From Pseudomonas cremoricolorata (GTDB lineage: Bacteria > Pseudomonadota > Gammaproteobacteria > Pseudomonadales > Pseudomonadaceae): a DNA stretch of 64,000 bases. How positions within the stretch are numbered: position 1 is the first letter of the stretch; the number at the start of each line of letters is the position of its first letter. The stretch spans positions 2,480,001 through 2,544,000 of the forward strand of contig NZ_CP009455.1 in NCBI RefSeq assembly GCF_000759535.1, in the 5' to 3' direction. The notes beneath the pieces were generated by a model. It had not been told where the DNA came from, did no database searches, and saw nothing but the letters and a program-made list of their open reading frames with translations. Position numbers and translations under genes: made by a program. This document shows, piece after piece, positions 10,174 through 23,433 of this stretch.

Positions 10174-11526
10174 ATGTCTGCGTTTTACATGATTGTCGGC
10201 ACGTTGATCGCGCTCGGGGTGCTGGTCACCTTCCATGAATTCGGTCACTTCTGGGTGGCGCGTCGTTGCGGCGTCAAGGTGCTGCGTTTTTCGGTGGGCT
10301 TCGGTACGCCGCTGATCCGCTGGCATGACCGCCACGGCACCGAGTTCGTGGTCGCGGCCATTCCGCTCGGCGGCTACGTGAAGATGCTCGACGAGCGTGA
10401 AGGCGACGTACCGCCGGCATTGGCCGAGCAGTCCTTCAATCGCAAATCGGTGCGCCAGCGCATCGCCATCGTCGCGGCCGGACCAATCGCCAACTTCCTC
10501 CTGGCGATCGTGTTCTTCTGGCTGGTGGCCATGCTCGGCAGTCAGCAGATTCGGCCCGTGATCGGCGCGGTCGAGCCCGACAGCCTGGCCGCCCAGGCGG
10601 GCCTCGCCGTGGGCCAGGAAATCGTCTCCATCGATGGCAAACCGACCAACGGTTGGTCTGCGGTAAACCTGCAATTGGTGCGCCGTCTGGGTGAAAGCGG
10701 AACGCTGCGCATCGGTGTACAGGATGAAGGCGCGAGCGTTGAGCGCAGTCATGAGGTCAGCCTCGAACACTGGCTCAAGGGCGCCGATGAGCCAGACCCG
10801 ATCCAGTCCCTGGGCCTGCGCCCGTGGCGTCCGCAGATCGCGCCGGTGCTGGCCGAGCTCGATCCCAAGGGGCCGGCTGCGGCCGCCGGGCTGAAAAGTG
10901 GCGACCGTCTGCTTGCGCTGGATGACGCCGCGTTGACCGACTGGCAGCAGGTCGTCGACGCCGTGCGCGGGCGTGCTGACAGCAAGGTGCAACTGCGCAT
11001 CGAGCGTGAAGGCAAGCTCATGGAACTGCCGGTCACCCTGGGTCATAGAGGGGGGGGCGCCAGCGCTGGCGGTTATCTCGGGGCTGGGGTGAAAGCCGGT
11101 GAATGGCCTGCCAACATGGTCCGTGAAGTCAGCTATGGCCCGCTTGACGGCTTCGCCGAAGGGCTCGCACGGACCTGGAACATGAGCGTCCTGACCCTCG
11201 AATCGCTGAAGAAAATGTTGTTCGGAGAGCTCTCGGTAAAAAACTTGAGCGGACCGATAACCATTGCTAAAGTGGCGGGCGCTTCGGCCCAGTCCGGCTT
11301 GGGAGATTTTCTGAACTTCCTCGCCTACCTGAGCATTAGCCTGGGGGTTCTGAACCTGCTGCCCATTCCTGTACTGGATGGGGGGCATTTGCTGTTCTAT
11401 CTGATCGAGTGGGCGCGCGGTCGTCCGCTATCTGATCGGGTGCAAGGTTGGGGGGCTCAGATCGGTATCAGTCTGGTCATCGGCGTGATGTTGCTCGCGT
11501 TGATCAACGATCTGGGTCGACTTTAA
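10174..11526 (+). CDS. rseP: Site-2 intramembrane metalloprotease RseP
   Basis: The 450-residue membrane protease has HEFGH at residues 21-25 (zinc ligands), two periplasmic PDZ domains (roughly 125-200 and 215-305) and the second zinc-ligand motif in LPIPVLDGGHL near residue 397. The family performs the second cut of the anti-sigma factor (MucA in Pseudomonas) to release AlgU/sigma-E. Shine-Dalgarno CGGAGAG precedes the ATG. An eight-base G-run at 11050-11057 lies in the PDZ2-to-membrane linker. A perfect terminator-like hairpin separates it from bamA. Confidence 0.97.
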   Translation: MSAFYMIVGTLIALGVLVTFHEFGHFWVARRCGVKVLRFSVGFGTPLIRWHDRHGTEFVVAAIPLGGYVKMLDEREGDVPPALAEQSFNRKSVRQRIAIVAAGPIANFLLAIVFFWLVAMLGSQQIRPVIGAVEPDSLAAQAGLAVGQEIVSIDGKPTNGWSAVNLQLVRRLGESGTLRIGVQDEGASVERSHEVSLEHWLKGADEPDPIQSLGLRPWRPQIAPVLAELDPKGPAAAAGLKSGDRLLALDDAALTDWQQVVDAVRGRADSKVQLRIEREGKLMELPVTLGHRGGGASAGGYLGAGVKAGEWPANMVREVSYGPLDGFAEGLARTWNMSVLTLESLKKMLFGELSVKNLSGPITIAKVAGASAQSGLGDFLNFLAYLSISLGVLNLLPIPVLDGGHLLFYLIEWARGRPLSDRVQGWGAQIGISLVIGVMLLALINDLGRL

Positions 11527-11543
11527 CGCTTAGCTCAATTGCG

Positions 11544-11571
11544 AACCTGCCGCCCTGTGCGGCAGGTTGTT
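11544..11571 (+). terminator. Hairpin between rseP and bamA
   Basis: AACCTGCCGC and GCGGCAGGTT form a perfect 10-base stem around CCTGT, followed by GTTTATT. The T-run is short, so it may terminate only partly and let bamA be both coupled to and independent of rseP. Confidence 0.7.
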
Positions 11572-11598
11572 TATTGCCAGTTGGAATAAAAGGACTTC

Positions 11599-13980
11599 AT
11601 GAAACGTCTGCTGCTAACTGCGGTGCTTTGCGCACTGATGACCACTGAAGTTCACGCCGAGTCCTTCACTATCTCCGATATTCGTGTCAACGGCCTGCAG
11701 CGGGTGTCCGCGGGCAGCGTGTTTGGCGCGTTGCCGCTCAATGTCGGCGATCAGGCGGACGATCGGCGTCTGGTCGAATCGACCCGCTCGCTGTTCAAGA
11801 CCGGCTTCTTCCAGGACATCGAGCTGGACCGCGACGGCAATGTCCTGATCATCAACGTGGTCGAGCGCCCGTCGGTGTCGAGCATCGAGATCGAAGGCAA
11901 CAAGGCCATCAGCACCGACGACCTGATGAAAGGTCTCAAACAGTCGGGCCTGGCCGAAGGCGAGATCTTCCAGCGCGCGACCCTTGAGGGCGTACGGAAC
12001 GAGCTGCAACGTCAGTACGTGGCCCAGGGTCGCTATTCGGCCGAGGTCGATGCCGAAGTGGTGCCAGAGCCGCGCAACCGCGTCGGCCTGAAGATCAAGA
12101 TCAACGAAGGCACCGTCGCTGCCATTCAGCACATCAACGTGGTCGGCAACACCGTGTTCGACGACGACGAGCTGAGCAGCCTGTTCGAACTCAAGACCAC
12201 CAACTGGCTGTCGTTCTTCAAGAACGACGACAAGTACGCCCGCGAAAAACTCTCCGGTGACCTCGAGCGTCTGCGCTCCTACTACCTGGACCGCGGCTAC
12301 ATCAACATGGACATCGCCTCGACCCAGGTGTCCATCACGCCAGACAAGAAGCACGTGTACATCACCGTCAACATCAATGAAGGCGAGAAGTACACCGTTC
12401 GCGACGTCAAGCTGTCCGGCGACCTCAAGGTGCCGGAAGACCAGGTCAAGTCGCTGCTGCTGGTGCAGCCAGGCCAGGTCTTCTCGCGCAAGGTGATGAC
12501 CAGCACGTCCGATCTGATCACCCGTCGTCTGGGTAACGAAGGCTATACCTTCGCCAACGTCAACGGTGTCCCTCAGCCGCACGATGAAGACCATACCGTC
12601 GACATCATGTTCGTGGTCGATCCGGGCAAGCGTGCCTACGTCAACCGCATCAACTTCCGTGGCAACACCAAGACCGAAGACGAAGTGCTGCGCCGCGAAA
12701 TGCGTCAGATGGAAGGTGGCTGGGCGTCGACTTACCTGATCGACCAGTCCAAGACCCGTCTCGAGCGTCTGGGCTTCTTCAAGGAGGCGACCGTCGAAAC
12801 CCCACCGGTGCCGGGCACCGATGACCAGGTCGACGTGAACTACGCCGTCGAAGAACAGGCCTCCGGTTCGATCACCGCCAGCGTCGGTTTCGCCCAGAGC
12901 GCCGGTCTGATCCTCGGTGGTGCGATCAGTCAGAGCAACTTCCTCGGTACCGGTAACAAGGTGTCCGTGGGCCTGACCCGTTCGCAATACCAGACCCGCT
13001 ACAACTTCGGCTTCGTTGACCCCTACTTCACCAATGACGGCGTCAGCCTGGGCTACAACGCCTTCTACCGCAGCACCAACTACGACGACCTCGACGTCGA
13101 CGTGGCCAGCTATGCGGTGGACAGCCTGGGTGCCGGCGTCAGCCTCGGCTACCCGATCAGCGAGACCTCGCGCCTGACCTACGGCCTGACCGTGCAGAAG
13201 GACGAGATCAAGACTGGCAAGTACACCGTCAACGAGATCTTCGATTTCCTCGACAAAGAGGGTAAAGACTTCCTCAACTTCAAGGGCTCGATCGGCTGGT
13301 CTGAGTCGACGCTCAACAAAGGCGTGCTGGCCACCCGTGGTCATTCGCAAAGCCTAACCCTGGAAACCACCCTGCCGGGCAGCGATCTGTCGTTCTACAA
13401 GGTCGACTACCGCGCCCAGCTGTTCAAGCCGATCACCACCGACTACACCCTGCGTCTGCACACTGAATTGGGTTATGGCGACGGCTTCGGCGGCACCTCT
13501 GGCCTGCCGTTCTACGAGAACTACTATGCTGGTGGTTTCAACTCGGTACGTGGTTTCAAGGACAGCAGCCTCGGTCCGCGCAGTACCCCAAGTATCGGTG
13601 CTGAAGCTGGCGGCCGACCAGGCACTATCCGCGACCCGGATCAGGATCCACTTCCATTCGGTGGCAACGTGCTGGTGCAGGGCGGCGTAGAACTTCTGTT
13701 CCCTCTGCCGTTCGTCAAAGATCAGCGCTCCCTGCGTACTTCGGTCTTCTGGGACGTGGGTAACGTCTTCGACAGTAATTGTGAATCCAAGGTGACGGCC
13801 GACGGCAAGAAGGTTCCATGCGCCAAGCTCGGCTTCTCCGACATGGCCAGTTCGGTCGGTCTGGGCGTAACGTGGGTCACGGCACTGGGTCCGCTGAGCT
13901 TCAGCCTGGCGCTGCCGGTCAAGAAGCCTGACGATGCCGACACCCAGATGTTCCAATTCTCTCTGGGCCAGACCTTCTGA
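11599..13980 (+). CDS. bamA: Outer membrane protein assembly factor BamA
   Basis: The 793-residue precursor has a signal peptide ending ...TTEVHA at residue 20, five POTRA domains (about 22-420), then the 16-strand barrel ending in the outer-membrane signature FSLGQTF with a terminal Phe. The barrel contains the conserved SVRGF motif (in GGFNSVRGFKD, around residue 645). BamA inserts beta-barrel proteins into the outer membrane with BamB-E. The start follows AAAAGGA. Downstream skp and the lpx genes continue the envelope cluster. Confidence 0.98.
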   Translation: MKRLLLTAVLCALMTTEVHAESFTISDIRVNGLQRVSAGSVFGALPLNVGDQADDRRLVESTRSLFKTGFFQDIELDRDGNVLIINVVERPSVSSIEIEGNKAISTDDLMKGLKQSGLAEGEIFQRATLEGVRNELQRQYVAQGRYSAEVDAEVVPEPRNRVGLKIKINEGTVAAIQHINVVGNTVFDDDELSSLFELKTTNWLSFFKNDDKYAREKLSGDLERLRSYYLDRGYINMDIASTQVSITPDKKHVYITVNINEGEKYTVRDVKLSGDLKVPEDQVKSLLLVQPGQVFSRKVMTSTSDLITRRLGNEGYTFANVNGVPQPHDEDHTVDIMFVVDPGKRAYVNRINFRGNTKTEDEVLRREMRQMEGGWASTYLIDQSKTRLERLGFFKEATVETPPVPGTDDQVDVNYAVEEQASGSITASVGFAQSAGLILGGAISQSNFLGTGNKVSVGLTRSQYQTRYNFGFVDPYFTNDGVSLGYNAFYRSTNYDDLDVDVASYAVDSLGAGVSLGYPISETSRLTYGLTVQKDEIKTGKYTVNEIFDFLDKEGKDFLNFKGSIGWSESTLNKGVLATRGHSQSLTLETTLPGSDLSFYKVDYRAQLFKPITTDYTLRLHTELGYGDGFGGTSGLPFYENYYAGGFNSVRGFKDSSLGPRSTPSIGAEAGGRPGTIRDPDQDPLPFGGNVLVQGGVELLFPLPFVKDQRSLRTSVFWDVGNVFDSNCESKVTADGKKVPCAKLGFSDMASSVGLGVTWVTALGPLSFSLALPVKKPDDADTQMFQFSLGQTF

Positions 13981-14024
13981 GGTCGGCCCGTGCCCAACGA
14001 CAACGGTTTATTCAGGAGTGCATC

Positions 14025-14528
14025 GTGCGTAAGTTGACCCAACTGGCCCTCGTGGCTGCGGCGCTGGTCGCCACCCCGGCTTTCGCCGAAATGAAAGTCG
14101 CCGTACTGAACTACCAGATGGCCCTGCTCGAATCCGACGCCGCCAAGCGCTATGCCGTCGACGCCGAGAAGAAATTCGGTCCGCAACTGAACAAGCTCAA
14201 GAGCCTGGAAAGCAGCGCCAAGGGCATTCAGGACCGTCTGATCAAGGGCGGTGACAAGATGGCCCAGCCTGAGCGCGAGCGTCTCGAGCTCGAATACAAG
14301 CAAAAGGCCCGCGACTATCAGTTCCAGTCCAAGGAGCTGAGCGAAGCCAAGGCCGTTGCCGACCGTGACATGCTCAAGACCCTGAAGCCCAAACTCGACG
14401 GTGCCGTGGAAGAAGTCATCAAGAAAGGCGGCTTCGATCTGGTACTCGAGCGTGGCGCGGTCATCGATGTCAAGCCTCAGTACGACATCACCCGCCAGGT
14501 CATCGAGCGCATGAACCAAGCGCGTTGA
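14025..14528 (+). CDS. skp: Periplasmic chaperone Skp/OmpH
   Basis: The 167-residue protein starts at GTG 14025 with CAGGAG seven bases upstream. A signal peptide ends ATPAFA at residue 21. The mature part is a charged alpha-helical coiled-coil chain ([20 protein letters not shown]), as expected of the tentacles of the Skp trimer. Skp holds unfolded outer-membrane proteins in the periplasm. It sits between bamA and lpxD, its conserved place, one base before the lpxD start. Confidence 0.95.
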   Translation: MRKLTQLALVAAALVATPAFAEMKVAVLNYQMALLESDAAKRYAVDAEKKFGPQLNKLKSLESSAKGIQDRLIKGGDKMAQPERERLELEYKQKARDYQFQSKELSEAKAVADRDMLKTLKPKLDGAVEEVIKKGGFDLVLERGAVIDVKPQYDITRQVIERMNQAR

Positions 14529-14529
14529 C

Positions 14530-15585
14530 ATGACCCAGCCCATGACCCTCGGCCAACTGGCCGAGACGCTCGGCGCCGTGCTGCAAGGCGCCGCAGCGCA
14601 GCCCATCACCGGTCTCGCCACCTTGCAGGAAGCGGGGCCGGGTCAGTTGAGCTTCCTGGCCAACCCGCAATACCGCAAGTACCTGGAGACTACCCAGGCT
14701 GGCGCGGTATTGCTCAAGGCCGCCGATGCCGAGGGCTTTTCCGGTAACGCGCTGATCGTCGCCGATCCGTACCTGGCCTATGCGCGCATTTCGCACCTGT
14801 TCGATCCGAAACCCAGGGCTGTGGCGGGTATTCATCCCAGCGCCGTGGTGGCAGACGACGCCCAGGTGCATGCAAGTGCCAGCATCGGACCGTTCGCGGT
14901 CATCGAGAGCGGTGCGCAGATCGGTCCAGGCGTCACGGTCGGTGCGCATTGCTTCATCGGTGCACGCAGCGTGGTGGGCGAGGGTGGTTGGCTGGCGCCG
15001 CGAGTCACGTTGTACCACGATGTCACCATCGGCAAGCGCGTGGTGATTCAGTCGGGCGCGGTGATCGGTGGCGAAGGCTTCGGTTTCGCCAACGAGAAAG
15101 GCGTGTGGCGCAAGATCGCGCAAATTGGCGGTGTGACCGTGGGCGATGACGTTGAAATCGGCGTCAACACTGCAGTAGACCGCGGCGCGTTGTCCGATAC
15201 GCGCATCGATGACGGCGCCAAGCTCGACAACCAGATCCAGATTGCCCACAACGTGCACGTCGGCGCCCATACGGCCATGGCGGCCTGTGTGGGCATCTCC
15301 GGCAGCACGCGGATCGGCAAGCATTGCACCATCGCCGGCGGTGTCGGCATGGTGGGTCACATCGATGTCTGCGACAACGTCTTCGTTTCCGGCATGACCA
15401 TGGTGACCCGTTCGATTACCGAGCCGGGTGCCTATTCTTCCGGCACGGCGATGCAGCCGCTGGGTGACTGGCGCAAGAGTGCTGCGCGTATTCGTCAACT
15501 CGACGACATGGCCAAGCGCCTGCAGCAGCTGGAAAAGCGAGTCGATACCGTGACCTCGGAAGGCCAGCCGGCATCTGATGGCTGA
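14530..15585 (+). CDS. lpxD: UDP-3-O-(3-hydroxyacyl)glucosamine N-acyltransferase
   Basis: The 351-residue protein has the N-terminal uridine-binding domain ([13 protein letters not shown]) and a long left-handed beta-helix of hexapeptide repeats ([39 protein letters not shown]; the last holds the catalytic His region). It adds the N-linked 3-hydroxyacyl chain in lipid A synthesis, the third step. It starts one base after the skp stop and is followed by fabZ, lpxA and lpxB, the usual lipid A cluster. Confidence 0.97.
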   Translation: MTQPMTLGQLAETLGAVLQGAAAQPITGLATLQEAGPGQLSFLANPQYRKYLETTQAGAVLLKAADAEGFSGNALIVADPYLAYARISHLFDPKPRAVAGIHPSAVVADDAQVHASASIGPFAVIESGAQIGPGVTVGAHCFIGARSVVGEGGWLAPRVTLYHDVTIGKRVVIQSGAVIGGEGFGFANEKGVWRKIAQIGGVTVGDDVEIGVNTAVDRGALSDTRIDDGAKLDNQIQIAHNVHVGAHTAMAACVGISGSTRIGKHCTIAGGVGMVGHIDVCDNVFVSGMTMVTRSITEPGAYSSGTAMQPLGDWRKSAARIRQLDDMAKRLQQLEKRVDTVTSEGQPASDG

Positions 15586-15698
15586 CAGCAATTTCTGAGC
15601 AAGCTTGATTCGTCGCTAGCTGGCTCCTCTTTGGATGGCAAAAGGAGCGTGTGGTCAGCGCCTACGCTCCCTATTCTTATTACAGGCTTCCCCCCGAA

Positions 15699-16139
15699 AT
15701 GATGGACATCAACGAGATTCGCGAATACCTGCCTCACCGCTACCCATTCCTGTTGGTGGATCGGGTGACGGATCTGGACTACGAGGCCCAGAGCATTCGT
15801 GCCTACAAGAATGTCAGCATCAACGAGCCCTTCTTCAATGGCCACTTCCCGGCCCATCCGATCATGCCGGGCGTGCTGATCATCGAAGCGATGGCGCAGG
15901 CCGCCGGTATTCTCGGCTTCAAGATGCTTGACGCGAAGCCGGCCGATGGCACGCTCTACTACTTCGTCGGCTCCGACAAGCTGCGCTTCCGCCAGCCGGT
16001 GCTGCCAGGCGATCAGCTGGTGCTGGAAGCGACCTTCCTCAGCCGCAAGAGCATGATCTGGAAGTTCGAATGCCGCGCGCTGGTCGATGGCAAGCCTGTA
16101 TGCTCGGCACAGATCACCTGCGCGGAACGCTCCCTGTGA
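15699..16139 (+). CDS. fabZ: 3-hydroxyacyl-[ACP] dehydratase FabZ
   Basis: From the ATG at 15699 the product is 146 residues, [16 protein letters not shown]..., the family's usual length. The catalytic His is in [12 protein letters not shown] and the Glu in LIIEAMAQ. It dehydrates 3-hydroxyacyl-ACP, competing with LpxA/LpxD for the same substrate, so its place among them may matter for the phospholipid:LPS balance. No clear Shine-Dalgarno precedes this ATG, while an in-frame GTG at 15651 has AAAGGAG directly upstream and would add 16 residues. The stop overlaps the GTG of lpxA. Confidence 0.95.
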   Translation: MMDINEIREYLPHRYPFLLVDRVTDLDYEAQSIRAYKNVSINEPFFNGHFPAHPIMPGVLIIEAMAQAAGILGFKMLDAKPADGTLYYFVGSDKLRFRQPVLPGDQLVLEATFLSRKSMIWKFECRALVDGKPVCSAQITCAERSL

Positions 16140-16912
16140 ATTCGATTGATCCACGGGCCATCATCGACCCGTCGGCCAGGTTGGCCGACGGTGTCGAAGT
16201 GGGCCCCTGGTCGATCATTGGCCCTGACGTCGAGATCGGGGAGGGCACGGTCATCGGCCCGCACGTGGTGCTCAAGGGGCCGACCCGCGTCGGCAAGCAC
16301 AACCGTATCTTCCAGTTCTCCTCCATTGGCGAAGACACGCCGGACCTCAAGTATCGAGGCGAACCGACGCGTCTGGTGATCGGCGACCATAACGTCATCC
16401 GCGAAGGCGTGACCATTCACCGCGGCACCATTCAGGATCGCGCTGAAACCACCGTGGGCGATCACAACCTGATCATGGCGTATGCCCACATCGGCCACGA
16501 CAGCGTCATCGGCAGCCACTGCATTCTGGTGAACAACACCGCTCTGGCTGGGCATGTGCACGTTGGCGATTGGGCGATCCTTTCCGGATTCACCCTGGTC
16601 CATCAGTACTGCCACATTGGCGCCCATGCGTTTTCCGGCATGGGTACTGCCATTGGCAAGGACGTTCCGGCCTTCGTCACCGTATTCGGCAGCCCCGCCG
16701 AAGCGCGCAGCATGAACTTCGAAGGCATGCGTCGTCGCGGTTTCAGTAATGAAGTGATCCACGCCTTGCGCCGAGCCTACAAGACCGTTTACCGCCAAGG
16801 CCTGACCGTCGAGCTGGCGGTGGCCGAGTTGGCCGAGATGGCTGGCAAGTACCCTGAGGTCGAGTTGTTCCGTCAGTCCATCGTTACCTCTGCCCGCGGC
16901 ATCACCCGCTGA
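16136..16912 (+). CDS. lpxA: UDP-N-acetylglucosamine O-acyltransferase
   Basis: The start is GTG 16136, overlapping the fabZ stop by four bases, giving 258 residues beginning [16 protein letters not shown]. Hexapeptide repeats fill the N-terminal two thirds ([31 protein letters not shown]), with the HIGHDSVIG segment and a C-terminal helical domain. It catalyses the first acyl transfer to UDP-GlcNAc in lipid A synthesis. The frame is open upstream, but that part is fabZ sequence read in another frame. Confidence 0.97.
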   Translation: MNSIDPRAIIDPSARLADGVEVGPWSIIGPDVEIGEGTVIGPHVVLKGPTRVGKHNRIFQFSSIGEDTPDLKYRGEPTRLVIGDHNVIREGVTIHRGTIQDRAETTVGDHNLIMAYAHIGHDSVIGSHCILVNNTALAGHVHVGDWAILSGFTLVHQYCHIGAHAFSGMGTAIGKDVPAFVTVFGSPAEARSMNFEGMRRRGFSNEVIHALRRAYKTVYRQGLTVELAVAELAEMAGKYPEVELFRQSIVTSARGITR

Positions 16913-16913
16913 T

Positions 16914-18041
16914 ATGGCACAGCTTTGCATAGCCCTGGTCGCGGGTGAGGCCAGCGGCGATATCCTCGGGTCCGGTTTGATGCGTGCGCTCAAGGCGCGC
17001 CACCCGCAGGTGCGCTTCATCGGTGTTGGCGGTCCGCTGATGGAAGCCGAGGGCATGCAGTCATACTTCCCCATGGAGCGCCTGGCGGTCATGGGGCTGG
17101 TGGAAGTGCTGGGGCGTCTGCGCGAGTTGCTCAAGCGCCGCAAGGAACTGATTGCCACGCTGATCGATGAAAAGCCCGATGTGTTCATCGGCATCGATGC
17201 GCCTGATTTTACCCTCAACATCGAACTCAAGCTGCGCCAGGCAGGGATCAAGACCGTGCATTATGTCAGCCCCTCGGTGTGGGCCTGGCGGCAAAAGCGC
17301 GTCCTGAAGATTCGCCAGGGCTGCGACCTGATGTTGACGTTGCTGCCCTTCGAAGCGCGCTTCTATGAAGAGCAAGGCGTGCCAGTGCGTTTCGTCGGTC
17401 ACCCGCTGGCAGACACGATTCCGCTGGAAGCCGACCGCGACGCCGCACGGCGCACGCTGGGGTTGCCTGCCGGGCCGCTGGTGGCGCTGATGCCGGGTAG
17501 CCGAGGCGGCGAGGTTGGTCGGCTCGGCGCGTTGTTCCTCGATGCGGCTGAGCGCCTGCGCCAGCAAGTGCCAGGAGTACGCTTCGTGCTGCCCTGTGCC
17601 AACGCTGCACGGCGCGCGCAGGTCGAGCAGATGCTCGAGGGCCGTGACCTGCCGTTGACCCTGCTCGACGGTCAATCGCACCTGGCCCTGGCTGCCTGCG
17701 ATGCCGTGTTGATCGCATCCGGCACCGCCACCCTCGAGGCCTTGCTGTACAAACGGCCGATGGTGGTGGCGTATCGGCTGGCGCCGCTGACCTACTGGAT
17801 TCTCAAACGTATGGTCAAAAGCCCCTATGTATCGCTGCCCAACCTGCTTGCCCAGCGCCTGCTGGTGCCCGAGCTGCTGCAGGATGACGCCACGTGTGAA
17901 GCCCTGGCGGCCACTGTGGCACCGTTGCTGCGCGATGGCGCGGTACAGACCGAACCCTTCGACCAGATTCACCGAACCCTGCGCCGCGATGCCTCCAATC
18001 AGGCAGCCGACGCGGTGCTCGCCTTGCTGGAGCCACGCTGA
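16914..18041 (+). CDS. lpxB: Lipid-A-disaccharide synthase
   Basis: The 375-residue GT19 glycosyltransferase starts one base after lpxA. Family motifs seen are [12 protein letters not shown] at the N-terminus, [54 protein letters not shown] and [11 protein letters not shown]. It condenses 2,3-diacylglucosamine-1-phosphate with UDP-2,3-diacylglucosamine to form the lipid A disaccharide on the inner face of the membrane. Its stop overlaps the rnhB start by one base. Confidence 0.97.
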   Translation: MAQLCIALVAGEASGDILGSGLMRALKARHPQVRFIGVGGPLMEAEGMQSYFPMERLAVMGLVEVLGRLRELLKRRKELIATLIDEKPDVFIGIDAPDFTLNIELKLRQAGIKTVHYVSPSVWAWRQKRVLKIRQGCDLMLTLLPFEARFYEEQGVPVRFVGHPLADTIPLEADRDAARRTLGLPAGPLVALMPGSRGGEVGRLGALFLDAAERLRQQVPGVRFVLPCANAARRAQVEQMLEGRDLPLTLLDGQSHLALAACDAVLIASGTATLEALLYKRPMVVAYRLAPLTYWILKRMVKSPYVSLPNLLAQRLLVPELLQDDATCEALAATVAPLLRDGAVQTEPFDQIHRTLRRDASNQAADAVLALLEPR

Positions 18042-18664
18042 TGCAGATGGGCCTGGATTTCACCCTGGTCGAGGAACTGGTCGCCGGTGTCGATGAAGTC
18101 GGGCGCGGCCCGCTGTGTGGCGACGTGGTCACCGCAGCAGTGATCCTCGACCCGCAGCGGCCCATTCTTGGCCTCAACGACTCCAAGAAACTCACCCAGG
18201 CCAAGCGCGAAGCCTTGTTCGATGAGATCTGCGAGAAAGCGTTGAGCTTCTGCATCGCCCGTGCCGAGGTGGCAGAAATCGATCGTCTGAATATCCTTCA
18301 CGCCACCATGCTGGCAATGCAGCGGGCGGTCGAAGGGTTGCATGTCACGCCCAGGCTGGCGTTGATCGATGGTAATCGCTGCCCAACGCTGTCGGTGCCT
18401 GCAGCACCGGTGGTGCAAGGTGACAGCAAGGTGCCGGCCATCGCTGCGGCATCGATTCTGGCCAAGGTCACCCGCGACCGCGAGATGAGCGCGCTCGAAG
18501 CGCTCTATCCAGGCTATGGCATTGGCGCGCACAAAGGCTACCCGACGCCTGTGCATCTCGAGGCGTTGGCCCGTCTGGGCCCAACGCCGATCCACCGTCG
18601 CTCGTTCGCCCCGGTAAGGGTTGCCTATGAGCGGCGCTCGAGCGCTCTGGCCACGCTGCTGTAG
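18041..18664 (+). CDS. rnhB: Ribonuclease HII
   Basis: The 207-residue enzyme has the RNase HII acidic signature [16 protein letters not shown] (Asp/Glu near residues 15-17), LNDSKKLT, and KVTRDREM with the later catalytic Asp. It cuts RNA in RNA-DNA hybrids and single ribonucleotides in DNA. It is translationally coupled to lpxB (TGATG overlap), a common arrangement in this cluster. It ends at 18664, and a separate dnaE promoter region follows. Confidence 0.96.
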   Translation: MQMGLDFTLVEELVAGVDEVGRGPLCGDVVTAAVILDPQRPILGLNDSKKLTQAKREALFDEICEKALSFCIARAEVAEIDRLNILHATMLAMQRAVEGLHVTPRLALIDGNRCPTLSVPAAPVVQGDSKVPAIAAASILAKVTRDREMSALEALYPGYGIGAHKGYPTPVHLEALARLGPTPIHRRSFAPVRVAYERRSSALATLL

Positions 18665-18794
18665 TTAACTCCAGCCCCTTTGCCCGAAATCACGCCGGGC
18701 TTGCAGCACGGCACGCTCGTCCTCGTGCGCGGCATCGGCTCGACCGTTGCGCTACAATCGCGCCCTCGTGTTTCACACTGCTACAGGAACATCC

Positions 18795-22319
<3,525 letters not shown>

Positions 22320-22422
22320 ACCGACCAATTAAACTCGACCTCAACGCGCCTGATCCCTTAAGGTATGGCGCCAAACGGATCAACCGGCCGGCCGCCTGGC
22401 CGTAGACCCAAGACGGATGCTT

Positions 22423-23370
22423 ATGAACCCGAATTTCCTTGATTTCGAACAGCCGATTGCCGACCTGCAAGCCAAGATCGAAGGCCTGCGCCTGGTTGGC
22501 AACGACAATTCGCTGAACATCAGCGATGAAATTGCCCGTCTGGAAGACAAGAGCAACAGCCTCACCGAAAGCATCTTCGGTAATCTGACCAGCTGGCAGA
22601 TCGCGCGCCTGGCGCGTCATCCCCGTCGTCCCTACACCCTCGATTACCTCGAGCACATCTTCACCGAATTCGAAGAGCTGCATGGCGATCGCCACTTCTC
22701 CGATGACGCTGCCATCGTCGGCGGTACCGCGCGTCTGGATGGCAAGCCAGTGATGGTCATCGGTCATCAGAAAGGCCGTGAAGTGCGTGAGAAGGTGCGT
22801 CGCAACTTCGGCATGCCGCGTCCGGAAGGCTACCGCAAGGCGTGCCGCCTGATGGAAATGGCCGAACGCTTCAAAATGCCGATCCTGACCTTCATCGACA
22901 CCCCGGGTGCCTACCCGGGTATCGACGCCGAGGAACGCAACCAGAGCGAAGCCATCGCCTGGAACCTGCGGGTCATGGCGCGCCTGAAGACGCCGATCAT
23001 CGCCACCGTGATTGGCGAGGGCGGTTCGGGCGGTGCACTGGCCATCGGCGTGTGCGACCAGCTGAACATGCTGCAGTACTCCACCTACTCGGTGATTTCT
23101 CCGGAAGGCTGTGCGTCGATCCTGTGGAAAACCGCCGACAAGGCTGCCGATGCGGCCGAGGCCATGGGCATTACGGCCGAACGCCTGAAAAGCCTGAACA
23201 TCGTCGACAAGGTCATCAGTGAACCGCTGGGTGGTGCTCACCGTGACCCGGCGTTGATGGCAGAACGCGTGCGCCAGAGCCTGGTCGAGCAGCTCGACGA
23301 ACTGAACACCTTCGACCATGACGCGCTGCTGGCTCGCCGCTACGAGCGTCTGATGAGCTACGGTCTGTAA
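22423..23370 (+). CDS. accA: Acetyl-CoA carboxylase carboxyltransferase subunit alpha
   Basis: From ATG 22423 the product is 315 residues, [20 protein letters not shown]...; an in-frame ATG two codons earlier at 22417 is the alternative. Crotonase-like motifs are clear: [40 protein letters not shown] and [16 protein letters not shown]. With AccD it transfers the carboxyl group from biotin to acetyl-CoA, the first step of fatty acid synthesis. It follows dnaE by 103 bases, as in most gammaproteobacteria. Confidence 0.98.
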   Translation: MNPNFLDFEQPIADLQAKIEGLRLVGNDNSLNISDEIARLEDKSNSLTESIFGNLTSWQIARLARHPRRPYTLDYLEHIFTEFEELHGDRHFSDDAAIVGGTARLDGKPVMVIGHQKGREVREKVRRNFGMPRPEGYRKACRLMEMAERFKMPILTFIDTPGAYPGIDAEERNQSEAIAWNLRVMARLKTPIIATVIGEGGSGGALAIGVCDQLNMLQYSTYSVISPEGCASILWKTADKAADAAEAMGITAERLKSLNIVDKVISEPLGGAHRDPALMAERVRQSLVEQLDELNTFDHDALLARRYERLMSYGL

Positions 23371-23433
23371 TCACCGCCTCACCCGCCTGGGGCTGCGTTG
23401 CGCCTGCGGCGCGGCCCCAGCAAGCAGGGCACC

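Noticed and set aside
11614..13350. A 578-codon open frame antisense to bamA
   Set aside because: Same bias effect; the translation is repetitive in D, V, H and G without any recognisable fold.
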